Made by a program: the position numbers and the translations under genes. 64,000 nt of DNA from Promicromonospora sp042731755 (GTDB taxonomy: Bacteria > Actinomycetota > Actinomycetes > Actinomycetales > Cellulomonadaceae). Position 1 is the stretch's first letter. Every line of letters begins with the position of its first letter. The stretch is from assembly GCF_042731755.1 (NCBI RefSeq), contig NZ_JBHWLR010000005.1:62001-126000 (forward strand), read 5' to 3'. Shown piece after piece: positions 16,431-25,248 of the stretch. Below the pieces are notes generated by a model. It was not told where the DNA came from. It saw only the letters and a program-made list of their open reading frames with translations, and made no database searches.

Positions 16431-17167
16431 GCGACGGGCCTGTCGCCGCTGTCCCTGATGCCGTCGCCCCCGTCGCCGTCGTGCTCGTCGCGATGGACGA
16501 CGAGGCGGCGCCGTTCCTCTCCCTCGCGTCCGACGTCGGGGAGCCCGAGCGGGTCGGCCTCGCCGAGCAGCGCACGATCACGCTGGCCGGCCGGCCCGTC
16601 GTGCTGGTGCGCACCGGCATCGGCTTCGTCAACACGACGGCCGCGGGCACGGGCGCGATCCTCCGGTACGGCACGGGTGTGCCCCTGATCAGCGCGGGCA
16701 GCGCCGGCGGCCTCGCAAAGGACGTCGCCGTGGGCGACGTCGTGCTGGGCGCCCGCCTCGTGAATGCGGACGCCGACGCCCGCGCCTTCGGCTACGTGCT
16801 CGGCCAGGTGCCGGGCATGCCGGAGGCGTACGACGCCGCCCCCGTGCTCGCCGACGCCGTGCGCCGCGCCGCGACCACTGTCGACGGCCAGGTGCTGCGC
16901 GAGGGCAGCATCGGGTCCGGCGAGAAGTTCGTGACCACCGACCTGGCACAGCAGCTCCGCGCCGACTTCCCCGACGTGCTCGCCGTCGACATGGAGTCGG
17001 CCGCGCTGGCCCAGCTCTGCCACAACTTCGGCGCTGATTTCGTGTCGGTGCGTGCCGTCTCCGACCTGTGCGCCCCCGACGGCACCGAGTTCCGCACCCA
17101 CGTGGACGACGCCGCGCACCGGTCCGCCGAGGTGGTCACCGCCGCGATCGGGCTGCTGGGCGGCTGA
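16427..17167 (+). CDS. mtnN: 5'-methylthioadenosine/S-adenosylhomocysteine nucleosidase
   Basis: A 246-aa nucleosidase that removes adenine from SAH and MTA, giving the LuxS substrate. Family motifs are the N-terminal VVLVAMDDEAAPF, SAGSAGGL (phosphorylase-fold glycine strand), GSGEKFVT and AVDMESAALAQLC with the ribose-binding MES triad; SDLC carries the catalytic Asp. GTG start overlaps the luxS stop (GTGA), so the genes form an operon. Its last 32 bp overlap the 3' end of the convergent LysR gene. Confidence 0.93.
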   Translation: MSDGPVAAVPDAVAPVAVVLVAMDDEAAPFLSLASDVGEPERVGLAEQRTITLAGRPVVLVRTGIGFVNTTAAGTGAILRYGTGVPLISAGSAGGLAKDVAVGDVVLGARLVNADADARAFGYVLGQVPGMPEAYDAAPVLADAVRRAATTVDGQVLREGSIGSGEKFVTTDLAQQLRADFPDVLAVDMESAALAQLCHNFGADFVSVRAVSDLCAPDGTEFRTHVDDAAHRSAEVVTAAIGLLGG

Positions 17168-18140
17168 CGGCGGCGGTCTCGGCGTCAGGCTCGCGGGCGG
17201 CCGGCTCGCGGGCGGCGGCGTCCGTCTCGCGGGCCGCGGCCTGGAGCTGCGCCACCGCGTGGGCGATGAGCGCGGCCCGGCGCCGGTCGCGGCGGGCGTG
17301 CACGACGATGCGCCGCGCGACCGTGGGCCGGACCACGGGCCGGACGACGAGACCGTCGAACAGGTCGGTGACCGCCAGGAGCGGCAGGACCGTCACCCCG
17401 ACCCCGGCAAGCACCAGCCGCAGCGCCGCCCGGTGGTCGTCGAGCCGGGCGGCGTAGCGCGGCGTGAAGCCCGCGGCGCTGCACGCGGTCAGGACGATCT
17501 GCCCGATCGGGCTGTCGTAGATGTCGTAGTCGATCCAGGGCTCGCCGGCGAGGTCCCGGAGGCTGACCTCGGGGGCGGCGTCGGGAGCGGCGCCGGGGGC
17601 GGTGGCGAGGGGGTGGTCGGCCGGGAGCACGGCGACGAAGCCCTCGACGGTGAGCTCGTGCCGCCGGTACCCGTCGAGGTGCACCTCGGCCCCGCCGGCG
17701 GGCTCGGTCCGGACGTCGAGGTCCGGCCGCCGTCGTCCGCGCCCGTCGACGGGCTCGTTGAGGCTGATCTCGACGGTGAGGTTCGGCTGGAGCTCGCGGA
17801 CGCCCCGCACGACGGCGGGCATCCACTGCTCGGCGGCCGAGGCGAAGCAGGCGACGGCGAGGTGCTGGCCCTGGCCGCTGCGGAGGTCGGCCACGACCCG
17901 TTCGAGGAGGCCGAAGTCGGCCAGGAGCACCTGGGCCTGGTCCGCCAGGTGCCGCGCGTCGTCGGTCGCGACGATGCCACGACCCTGCTTCTCGAACAGG
18001 ACCAGCCCGGTCTCGCGCGCCAGGGCGGTCATGTGCTGGCTGATCGTCGCGGGCGAGTAGCTGAGGTTCCGGGCCGCCTGGTTGATGGAGCCGGCCGCGA
18101 GGACTGCCCGCAGGATCTCGAGCCGTCGGGGATTGAGCAT
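17136..18140 (-). CDS. dgdR: LysR family transcriptional regulator, probable DgdR
   Basis: A 334-aa LysR-type protein: N-terminal winged helix (MLNPRRLEILRAVLAAGSIN, then SYSPATISQHMTAL as recognition helix) and a periplasmic-binding-like effector domain (about 90-300). It is divergent from dgdA, the arrangement of dgdR-dgdA in Burkholderia cepacia, where DgdR represses dgdA until 2-methylalanine is present. The ATG follows TACAGT by 6 nt (leaderless). The C-terminal 35 residues are an Ala/Arg/Glu repeat tail. The symbol rests on context rather than on specific motifs. Confidence 0.8.
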   Translation of the reverse strand: MLNPRRLEILRAVLAAGSINQAARNLSYSPATISQHMTALARETGLVLFEKQGRGIVATDDARHLADQAQVLLADFGLLERVVADLRSGQGQHLAVACFASAAEQWMPAVVRGVRELQPNLTVEISLNEPVDGRGRRRPDLDVRTEPAGGAEVHLDGYRRHELTVEGFVAVLPADHPLATAPGAAPDAAPEVSLRDLAGEPWIDYDIYDSPIGQIVLTACSAAGFTPRYAARLDDHRAALRLVLAGVGVTVLPLLAVTDLFDGLVVRPVVRPTVARRIVVHARRDRRRAALIAHAVAQLQAAARETDAAAREPAAREPDAETAAVSRPAARSRR

Positions 18141-18251
18141 GACGTGACTGTACGGGGATGACGAACGGTCGCGCGGTTTTGTTTGCTTGTCCTGATCCTT
18201 TCGCGCGATCGAAGATGGCCTTCGACTCACGACGGAAGGACGGCGATCGAC
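18141..18251. promoter_or_regulatory. Divergent dgdR-dgdA promoter region
   Basis: A 111-bp region with the leaderless dgdR promoter at its left and an AAGGA ribosome site before dgdA at its right. It contains a T-rich stretch (18178-18205) unlike the surroundings. A LysR box is expected here but I could not single out one T-N11-A site. Confidence 0.4.
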
Positions 18252-19544
18252 ATGACGTTCCAGGACGAGGCGGACCGCCTCCTGATCCGCTACGGCCCCA
18301 GCTTCAGCCCGCGGCTGATCGAGCGCGCCGCCGGCTCGTACGTGTACGACAGCGACGGCACGCCGATCCTCGACTTCACGTCGGGGCAGATGAGCTCGAT
18401 CCTGGGGCACGCGCACCCGGACATCGTCGCGACGGTCTCGTCGTCGGTCGCGTCCCTGGACCACCTGTTCAGCGGCATGCTCAGCGCCCCCGTGCTGGGC
18501 CTGGCCGACCGGCTGACGGCGACGCTGCCCGCCGGCCTCGACAAGGCGCTGCTGCTGAGCACGGGCGCGGAGTCCAACGAGGCCGCGATCAAGCTGGCCA
18601 AGCTCTACACCGGCCGCTACGAGATCGTCTCGTTCGACCGCTCGTGGCACGGCATGACGCAGGGCGCGGCGTCCGCCACGTTCTCTGCGGGGCGGCGCGG
18701 CTACGGCCCGCCGACGCCGGGGAACCTCGCCCTGCCCACCCCGAACGCCTACCGCTCGCCGTTCCGGCACGCCGACGGGTCGTACGACTGGGAGGCCGAG
18801 CTCGCGTACGGCTTCGCCCTGGTGGACCAGCAGTCCGCCGGGAGCCTGGCGGCGTGCGTCGTCGAACCCATCCTGTCGTCCGGCGGAATCATCGATCTGC
18901 CGCCCGGGTACCTGCGCCGCCTCAAGGAGCTGTGCGAGGAGCGCGGGATGCTGCTCGTCCTGGACGAGGCGCAGACCGGCCTGGGCCGCACCGGCACCAT
19001 GTACGCGTTCGAGCGCGACGGCGTCACGCCCGACATCCTGACCCTGTCGAAGACGCTCGGCGCCGGGCTGCCGGTGGCCGCCGTCGTCACCAGCGCCGAG
19101 ATCGAGCAGGTCTGCTACGACCGCGGGTTCCTCTTCTACACGACGCACGTCTCGGACCCGCTGGCGGCGGCCGTGGGGCTCACCGTGCTCGACGTCATCG
19201 AGCGAGAGGGCCTGGTCGAGCGGGCCGCGCGTCTGGGCGAACAGCTCACCGGGCGGCTGCTCGCGCTGCGCGACGCCTACGACGTGGTCGGCGACGTCCG
19301 CGGCCGCGGGCTGCTGCAGGGTGTGGAGCTCGTGCAGGACAAGGTGACCAAGGCCCCCGCCGACGCGCTGGGCAACGCGGTGACCTCGGCCTGCCTCGAC
19401 CGGGGCCTGCACATGAACATCGTGCAGCTGCCGGGGATGGGCGGCATCTTCCGGATCGCGCCGCCGCTGACGATCAGCGAGGACGACCTGCACGGGGGTG
19501 TGGACATCCTGGAGGCGTCGCTCAAGGCGGTGCTGGACCGGTAG
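18252..19544 (+). CDS. dgdA: 2,2-dialkylglycine decarboxylase (PLP, class III aminotransferase fold)
   Basis: A 430-aa enzyme that decarboxylates 2,2-dialkylglycines such as 2-methylalanine and transfers the amino group to pyruvate. It shares with Burkholderia DgdA the blocks ILDFTSGQMS, LDHLFSGML, LLLSTGAESNEAAI, EPILSSGGII, LDEAQTG, TLSKTLGAGLP (PLP Lys at about 267), YTTHVSDPL and NIVQLPGMGG. This similarity over the whole length is much closer than to other class III aminotransferases. ATG 18252 is preceded by AAGGA. The gene ends in a 14-bp tandem repeat that includes the stop codon. Confidence 0.9.
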   Translation: MTFQDEADRLLIRYGPSFSPRLIERAAGSYVYDSDGTPILDFTSGQMSSILGHAHPDIVATVSSSVASLDHLFSGMLSAPVLGLADRLTATLPAGLDKALLLSTGAESNEAAIKLAKLYTGRYEIVSFDRSWHGMTQGAASATFSAGRRGYGPPTPGNLALPTPNAYRSPFRHADGSYDWEAELAYGFALVDQQSAGSLAACVVEPILSSGGIIDLPPGYLRRLKELCEERGMLLVLDEAQTGLGRTGTMYAFERDGVTPDILTLSKTLGAGLPVAAVVTSAEIEQVCYDRGFLFYTTHVSDPLAAAVGLTVLDVIEREGLVERAARLGEQLTGRLLALRDAYDVVGDVRGRGLLQGVELVQDKVTKAPADALGNAVTSACLDRGLHMNIVQLPGMGGIFRIAPPLTISEDDLHGGVDILEASLKAVLDR

Positions 19545-19584
19545 AGCTGGACCGGTTGAGGTGGACCGGTTGAGCTGGACCGGG
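19532..19584. repeat. 14-bp tandem repeat over the dgdA stop codon
   Basis: About 3.8 copies of GCTGGACCGGTTGA. The TAG stop of dgdA is in copy 1; the copies extend into the short gap before the convergent polymerase gene. Confidence 0.8.
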
Positions 19585-19600
19585 ATCGGCGGTCTGGCGG

Positions 19601-21403
19601 TCAGCCCTTGGCGTCCGCGTAGCTCTCGGTCACGGCGACGCTGAGCGGGAAGTCGACGGGAAAGTCGCCGAACAGCAGCCGGCCGGCCTCGTCGGCGGCG
19701 TCCCGCACCTCCTGCGCGACGACGTCGGCGAGCGCCGCCGGGGCGTGCACCACGATCTCGTCGTGCAGGAAGAACACCAGGTGCGGCCGGCGGTCGAACG
19801 GCGTCGGGGCGAGCCCGAGGACGCCGCCGGACGTGTCCTCCCCGAGCGCCCAGAGCCGACGGCGGATGGACGCGATCCAGCACAGCGCCCACTCCGCCGC
19901 GGTGCCCTGCACCACGAAGTTCCGGGTGAACCGGCCCCAGGACCGGGTCTGGCTGCGGGCGCGGGACTGGGCGTCGGCGCCGGCGTCCTCGTCGAACGCG
20001 GAGCCCTGCACGGCCGCCCAGGACTCGCCGGGCAGCGGCGAGCTGCGGCCGAGACGCGTGGTGACCACCTCGCCCCGCTCCCCCGCCCGGGCCGCGCGTT
20101 CGACCAGGTCGATGGCCTGCGGGAATGCCCGGGCGAGCCGCGGCAGCACCTGGGCGCTGACGCCGGTCGTGCCGCCGTACATGGCGCCGAGCATCCCGAC
20201 CTTGGCGTGCTCGCGGGAGTCGACGGCGCCCGTGGCGACGATCCCCGCGTACATGTCGGTGCTCGCGCCGTCCTTGGTGCGGCCGGCGGCGGCCATGCGC
20301 TCGTCGCGGGCCAGGGCGGCCAGCACGCGCGGTTCGAGCTGGGCGGCGTCGGCGACGACGAAGGTCCAGCCGGGGTCGGAGACCACCGCGCGCCGCACGT
20401 TGTGCGGGAGCTGGAGCGCGCCGCCGCCCGTGCTGGCCCAGCGGCCGGTGACGACGCCGCCCACGACGTACTCCATGCGGAACCGGCCGTCGGGCGCCCA
20501 GGTGTCGAGCCAGTTCCAGCCGTTCGCGGTGTAGAGGCGGTAGAGGCTCTTGTACTCCAGGAGCGGCGCGATCACGGGGTGGTCGAGCTTCTCCAGCTCC
20601 CACTTGCGCAGGCTGCGCGAGCCCACGCCGGCGTACTCCATGGCGCGCAGCAGGTCCTGGTGGGAGTCGGGGTTGAGCGTAGGCGGTGCGTCCAGCGCGG
20701 CCCTGATCTGCTGGGCCAGCGCTTCGAGCTTCGCGGGCCGCACGCCCGGCCGGGGCCGCGGGCCGAGTGCGTCGGTGAGGATCTCGTCGTGAATGTCGCC
20801 GCGCCACGGGAGGCCGGCGTGGTGCATCTCGGCGGCGGCCAGCGCGCCCGCGGACTCCGCCGCGAGCAGGAGCCGGAGCCGTCCGGGGTCGGTGCTGTCC
20901 TTGATCGCGAGGAGCTGGGCGGCCAGCTCCGTCACGGGGTCGAGCGGGTCGGCAGGGTCGCCCTCTGCGGCGCCGGCCGGGGTGGTGGTTGCGGGTGCGC
21001 TCTCGCCGAGGTCGAAGAGCGCCTCGGCGCCGGGGTGCCGGTCGGGCCGGACCAGCGCGGCCGCCGTCGGACCGCCCGGGGGCGGGATGGGGGTGAGCCG
21101 GTCCCAGGCCGTGGGCCCGGCCTCGGCGAGCGCCGTGTGCGCCGACAAGGCCGAGGCTCGGAGCACCGTATGCGCGAGCCGGAGGTCGTGCGCGCGGTCG
21201 ACCCGGACCCCCTCGGCGAGGAGGGCGGGGTACCAGCCGTTGGTGTCGTCCCAGGTCCAGCGGACGTGAGCCGCCTCGTCGGCAGCCACCTCCTGGGCCA
21301 GGGCGGACGTCTCGACGACCCGCGGCTCTCCCTCGGGCACGCCCGTGTCGGACACCGGCCGCAGGCCGATGCCGGAGCCGTCCCGCGAGACCACCGTGTG
21401 CAT
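19601..21403 (-). CDS. Bifunctional 3'-5' exonuclease/DNA polymerase, family A-like
   Basis: A 600-aa protein distinct from the housekeeping PolA. The polymerase motifs are motif A VADAAQLEPRVLA, motif B REHAKVGMLGAMYGG and motif C FFLHDEIVV. The N-terminal third is a reduced exonuclease-like region (WDDTNGWYPALLAEGVRV, HDLRLAH). Actinobacteria often carry this extra short polymerase of unknown role; DNA repair is plausible. ATG 21403 follows CAGACT by 7 nt, and TGTCAGTG lies exactly 8 bp further upstream, so it likely has a PafBC-type damage-induced promoter. Confidence 0.85.
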   Translation of the reverse strand: MHTVVSRDGSGIGLRPVSDTGVPEGEPRVVETSALAQEVAADEAAHVRWTWDDTNGWYPALLAEGVRVDRAHDLRLAHTVLRASALSAHTALAEAGPTAWDRLTPIPPPGGPTAAALVRPDRHPGAEALFDLGESAPATTTPAGAAEGDPADPLDPVTELAAQLLAIKDSTDPGRLRLLLAAESAGALAAAEMHHAGLPWRGDIHDEILTDALGPRPRPGVRPAKLEALAQQIRAALDAPPTLNPDSHQDLLRAMEYAGVGSRSLRKWELEKLDHPVIAPLLEYKSLYRLYTANGWNWLDTWAPDGRFRMEYVVGGVVTGRWASTGGGALQLPHNVRRAVVSDPGWTFVVADAAQLEPRVLAALARDERMAAAGRTKDGASTDMYAGIVATGAVDSREHAKVGMLGAMYGGTTGVSAQVLPRLARAFPQAIDLVERAARAGERGEVVTTRLGRSSPLPGESWAAVQGSAFDEDAGADAQSRARSQTRSWGRFTRNFVVQGTAAEWALCWIASIRRRLWALGEDTSGGVLGLAPTPFDRRPHLVFFLHDEIVVHAPAALADVVAQEVRDAADEAGRLLFGDFPVDFPLSVAVTESYADAKG

Positions 21404-21410
21404 GGGCCCC

Positions 21411-21432
21411 AGTCTGCCGTGCGTCACTGACA
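21411..21432 (-). promoter_or_regulatory. RecA-NDp (PafBC-type) promoter of the polymerase gene
   Basis: On the minus strand TGTCAGTG (21432-21425), 8 bp, then CAGACT (21416-21411). The consensus is tTGTCRGtg-N8-TAnnnT. The upstream element is exact; the -10 has C instead of the first T. Confidence 0.65.
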
Positions 21433-21477
21433 CTCGGCCGACGGGGTGGTCCCGGGCGGCCCGAGGCTGCCCATGAG

Positions 21478-21486
21478 TTATCCACA
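21478..21486 (+). other. Exact DnaA box
   Basis: TTATCCACA, identical to the DnaA-box consensus, in the gap between the polymerase gene and the HNH gene. It is a single site, so an origin is not implied; it could be a titration or regulatory site. Confidence 0.45.
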
Positions 21487-21580
21487 GATCGTAAATCTGC
21501 CTAGAAGCACGTACGGATGTTCTATATCGTCGATCGTGTCGCCGGCACCAGGCCGAGCGTCGGATCGAGGGGGTGGACCG

Positions 21581-23185
21581 ATGGTGCTGGCACAACCGAG
21601 CGCGACCACCGCAGGTGCACGCTCGCTCGAGGAGATCCTGACGGACCTCCAGGTCGTGACACGAGAGCTGATCGGCGCGGCCGGACCGGCAGCGCTGGAC
21701 GGCGCTGCCCTGGGCGGTGCAGCCGGGATCGGCGTGCGCCTCACCGCGGCGTCGCCCCTGCTGCGCGCGGTGTGCTCGCAGCTCGACATCCTCCGGATGA
21801 CCTGGCTGCCTCGCATCGAGACGGACGGCATGTGGGCACTCGACGGTTCGCGCACGTTCCGGACCTGGCTCGCCCGCCGGGAAAAGTTGACCATGCGTAC
21901 TGCCGGCCGAGAGACGCTCACGGGCGAACGCCTGCTCGAACACCTTCCGGCCACGCTCGCCGCCGCCCTGAGCGGGCGGCTCGGGATGGACCAGGTGCGC
22001 GCGATGGTCGACGTCGGCCCGACGTCGGACGACCGGCGCAAGGCGCTGATCAGCCCGGTCGACACGGGGCCGGCGAGCGTGACGGAGGCTGGTGGGACGC
22101 CGGGCGACGGGACGACGAACGAGCTGGACACACCCGAGCGACCCGGCGCGGACGACCCCGGGGAGGCTGACACCGCGACCGACGGCGTCGGGGACCCCGC
22201 GCGCGCCACCCAGTACCCGGACCGGTCACCGACCGGAGAGGAACTGCTCCTCGACCTTGCCGACCAGCACGGTCCGCTGGTGTTCCGCCGGTTCGTCGAT
22301 CGGTTTGCGCGCGTCGCCGACCCGGAGTCCGACGAGCGCGGATACAAGCAGGCGTCGGAGCGCGAACATCTGGACGTGGCCAAGACGTTCGGCGGCTACC
22401 ACGTCGCCGGGTTCCTCACCGACGAGCACGGCGAGGCACTGCGGGCCGCGATGGACTCCGTGATGGGGGCACCGACACCGGGTGACGAGCGCACGCCCGC
22501 ACAGCGTCGCGCCCAGGCACTCGCCGACCTCGCCCGCACGGTGCTCGACAACGGCCTCTCCGGAACAGGCGCGGCCGTGCGGCCGCACGTCACCGTGACC
22601 GTGTCGTGGGCGGAGCTCGTGCGCCTGACCAGCCAGTTCTCCTGCAAGCTCCCCGGACAGCTTCCCGGCCAACCCTCCTCGCCCGGCGAGCCCACGATCG
22701 CGGAACCAGCCGGTCTGACCGATGTCACCGCGGCACCCGCCCGGTTCGGGATCTCGGCGTCGCTGGTCCCGACCGCCACGCTGCGCCGTCTGCTGTGCGA
22801 CTCCGCCGTGACCCGGGTGGTCTTCGGGGCGGACAGCCAGGTGCTCGACGTCGGGCGGGCACAGCGGACCGTCACCGGGCAGATGCGCCGCGCCGTGATC
22901 GCCCGCGACAGACACTGCGTCTACGTGGACTGCACCCAGCCGCCCGCGCGGTGCGAGGTCCACCATGCCGAACGCCACTGGGCCGACGGCGGCGACACCA
23001 GCGCGCGCAACGCCGCACTGTTGTGCTGGCACCACCACGACCTGGTCGACACCGCCGGCATCACCATGCGCTGGACCGGGAACCCCGACGGCGCCCGCCA
23101 CTCCGGCTGGACCCTGGTCAACCGGCACGGCAAGGAGATCAAGCCTGCGGGGAGCCCGCTTCGAGCGATCGGAGAACGGAGGTGA
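21581..23185 (+). CDS. DUF222 and HNH endonuclease domain protein (13E12 family)
   Basis: A 534-aa protein with an N-terminal helical DUF222 domain (about 20-330, interrupted by a low-complexity acidic insert at 165-220) and a C-terminal HNH nuclease motif: RHCVYVDCTQP, then CEVHHAERHWADGGDT and NAALLCWHHHDL. This family is highly expanded in actinobacteria (the REP13E12 proteins of mycobacteria); its function is not established and mobility or DNA cleavage is inferred. ATG 21581 is preceded by GAGGGGG. It is convergent with the SWIM gene, with a perfect hairpin between them. Confidence 0.88.
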   Translation: MVLAQPSATTAGARSLEEILTDLQVVTRELIGAAGPAALDGAALGGAAGIGVRLTAASPLLRAVCSQLDILRMTWLPRIETDGMWALDGSRTFRTWLARREKLTMRTAGRETLTGERLLEHLPATLAAALSGRLGMDQVRAMVDVGPTSDDRRKALISPVDTGPASVTEAGGTPGDGTTNELDTPERPGADDPGEADTATDGVGDPARATQYPDRSPTGEELLLDLADQHGPLVFRRFVDRFARVADPESDERGYKQASEREHLDVAKTFGGYHVAGFLTDEHGEALRAAMDSVMGAPTPGDERTPAQRRAQALADLARTVLDNGLSGTGAAVRPHVTVTVSWAELVRLTSQFSCKLPGQLPGQPSSPGEPTIAEPAGLTDVTAAPARFGISASLVPTATLRRLLCDSAVTRVVFGADSQVLDVGRAQRTVTGQMRRAVIARDRHCVYVDCTQPPARCEVHHAERHWADGGDTSARNAALLCWHHHDLVDTAGITMRWTGNPDGARHSGWTLVNRHGKEIKPAGSPLRAIGERR

Positions 23186-23243
23186 AGCAACCCGAACCGC
23201 CCGCACTGAGCACGTGCCCCGCGCAGGCGCGTACTGGCGCCCC

Positions 23244-23269
23244 GCCCCGGCCGGACCGTCGGCCGGGGC
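23244..23269. terminator. Bidirectional hairpin between HNH and SWIM genes
   Basis: A perfect 10-bp inverted repeat GCCCCGGCCG with a 6-nt loop, placed between the convergent genes. There is no U tract. Confidence 0.55.
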
Positions 23270-23280
23270 AGGCAGTCGGT

Positions 23281-25248
23281 TCAGCCCGCGACGTCCGCCA
23301 CGGCCCGGGCCCGGCCCACGACGAAGGCGGCGTGCAGCACCGCGGGGGGCGTCAGCTCGCCGGCCAGCAGGCCCTGGGCCGTCCGCTCCAGGGTCGCGAG
23401 CCCGAGGTCTCGCGCCAGGATGCGCGCCTGCTCGACGTCGGACCGCTGCCGCACCGTGAGCGCCGGCCGGCCCGTGGCCGCCGCCGCGAGCAGGACGTCG
23501 CCCAGCAGCAACGTCACACGGCGCACCGGGGGCGGCGGTGCCGTCGGCGGCCGGACGGCCTTCGCCGAGGACGCCTGAGCCTTGAGCTTGCGGATCCGCT
23601 TGCGCCAGAAGTCCCAGTAGCTGTTCTCGAGCGACCAGGCCGGCGTGATCGTGGGACTGACCAGGCGGATCGCGCCCTTGTCGCGCACGAACAGACCGAC
23701 CGGCTCGTCCCGCTCCTCGCGACGCTCGATCGTCACCGCGACCAGCCTGGACCGCACCGACAGCAGCGTCTGGACCGCCTGCTCCCCCGCGGCCGGCAGG
23801 CGCAGCTGCCGCGTGTCGCCGTCCGAGGTGACGACGGCGAGCGTCAGCTCCTGCCGCACCTCGTCGATGCCCACCTCGCCGACGTCGCGGACCAGCACGA
23901 GCCGCACGTTCGCCGGTCGGCGTCCGAACCCGACGACGTCGCGCGGCTGGACTCCCGCCCCCGTGCGCTCGGCGATCACGCGAAGCTCGTCGAGGTCGAA
24001 CCCGTCGCCCTCCAGACGCTGGAGCACCGGGGTGCCGCCCGCGCCGAGGCCGCCGTCGGGCTTGGTCCGCACCTGGGTGAGGGCGAACGCACCCTCGCAC
24101 AGGGTGCTCAGCGACCTGTTCCACAGGAGCGGGCTGGTCCAGCTCCGCTGGAACCGCGGGTCGCTGCCCGACGGGCGACCGGTCACGACCTGCCGCACCT
24201 GGCCGGCGTCCGTCGTGGCAGGCGTACCCGCCTCGGTCTCGGTGTCCCAGCCCAGGTAGGCCAGGCCGCGCGATCCGCTCTGCGACGTCCACCAGCGGGC
24301 CCCGAGCGGCACCCAGCGCGGGAGGTCGATCTCGTCGTCGGCGCCCTTGCTGGACGCCCGCCCGCGGCCTGTCGCTGCGCGGTCTGTCACTGCGGGGTCT
24401 GTCACTGCGCGGTCTGTCGCTGCGCCGCCGGTAGCGCCCGACGCCAGTCCGGGCCTCGCGCCGACGGCACCGGCGGTTCCGGCCGGGTCCGCCGCGCGCT
24501 CCAGCACCTCGCACATCGCCCAGATCTCGGCGAACGCGTCGAGCAGGTCGGACTCCGTGACGGCGTCGTCGCGACCGGCGAGGCCCGCGACGAGGCCGCC
24601 GGCGACCCGGACGAGTCCGTCGAACCGCACGTTGCCGACCAGCTCGGGCGCGACCTGGTCGAACCCGGCGACCCGCACCCGGCCGGCCAGCGCGGTCAGC
24701 GACTCGGCGTCGTCCGCCCCGAGGTGGGACAGCCCGCCCGACATGAGCCGCCCGACGACGTCGCGCACCTCCGCGAGCGCCTCCCGCCGGCGCTTGAGCA
24801 CCGCCGGGGAGGGGGCGCGGCCCGTTGTCTCACCACCAGCCGCAGTGTCGGCACCAGCCGCAGTCGCACCACCGGCCGCAGTCGCTCCATCAGGGACTGC
24901 CCCGGATCCGGCCGCCCGGGGCACGGAGTGCGCGACGACACCGCCAGCATCAGCGCCCGCCGGCGCCACGTCGGGCGCGATCCCGGTCGCCCACAGGCAG
25001 GCGGCCACGACGTGCTGGCACACGCCCGCCGTCGGGCAGTCGCACGCGACCGCGGCCGGGCCGCGGCCGTCCACCCGCACCGAGACGCCGGACACGTCGA
25101 GCACCGCGCCCTTGGCGTCGTACGACACCTCGGTCACGGTGTCCTTGCGGGCCCGGCGCAGCAGGCCCGCGTTGCCGAGCGCCTTGAGCGCGTCGTCGTC
25201 CAGGCCCGCGTAGGGCGCCGCCCACGCGTAGGTCTTCCGGTCGCTCAT
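23281..25248 (-). CDS. SWIM zinc finger protein (YehQ-like)
   Basis: A 655-aa protein with a SWIM finger near residues 69-79: VACDCPTAGVCQHVV, i.e. CxC-x5-CxH. A low-complexity Ala/Gly stretch (about 95-155) follows, and the rest has no catalytic motif I recognise. Last gene of an operon with AAA+, DUF5682 and VWA genes; its ATG overlaps the VWA stop (ATGA). The gene order is like E. coli yehLMPQ, where YehQ has the SWIM domain. It may bind DNA or the VWA partner, by analogy only. Confidence 0.85.
   Translation of the reverse strand: MSDRKTYAWAAPYAGLDDDALKALGNAGLLRRARKDTVTEVSYDAKGAVLDVSGVSVRVDGRGPAAVACDCPTAGVCQHVVAACLWATGIAPDVAPAGADAGGVVAHSVPRAAGSGAVPDGATAAGGATAAGADTAAGGETTGRAPSPAVLKRRREALAEVRDVVGRLMSGGLSHLGADDAESLTALAGRVRVAGFDQVAPELVGNVRFDGLVRVAGGLVAGLAGRDDAVTESDLLDAFAEIWAMCEVLERAADPAGTAGAVGARPGLASGATGGAATDRAVTDPAVTDRAATGRGRASSKGADDEIDLPRWVPLGARWWTSQSGSRGLAYLGWDTETEAGTPATTDAGQVRQVVTGRPSGSDPRFQRSWTSPLLWNRSLSTLCEGAFALTQVRTKPDGGLGAGGTPVLQRLEGDGFDLDELRVIAERTGAGVQPRDVVGFGRRPANVRLVLVRDVGEVGIDEVRQELTLAVVTSDGDTRQLRLPAAGEQAVQTLLSVRSRLVAVTIERREERDEPVGLFVRDKGAIRLVSPTITPAWSLENSYWDFWRKRIRKLKAQASSAKAVRPPTAPPPPVRRVTLLLGDVLLAAAATGRPALTVRQRSDVEQARILARDLGLATLERTAQGLLAGELTPPAVLHAAFVVGRARAVADVAG

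Noticed and set aside
17041..17068. TGTCGGTG inside mtnN as another RecA-NDp promoter
   Set aside because: The sequence 8 bp downstream is CTCCGA, not TAnnnT, and no gene start follows.
17136..21485. Very long minus-strand open frame (1449 codons) spanning several genes
   Set aside because: Only its 3' part is the LysR gene; the rest is the shadow of dgdA and a different frame of the polymerase gene, which have clear family motifs in other frames.
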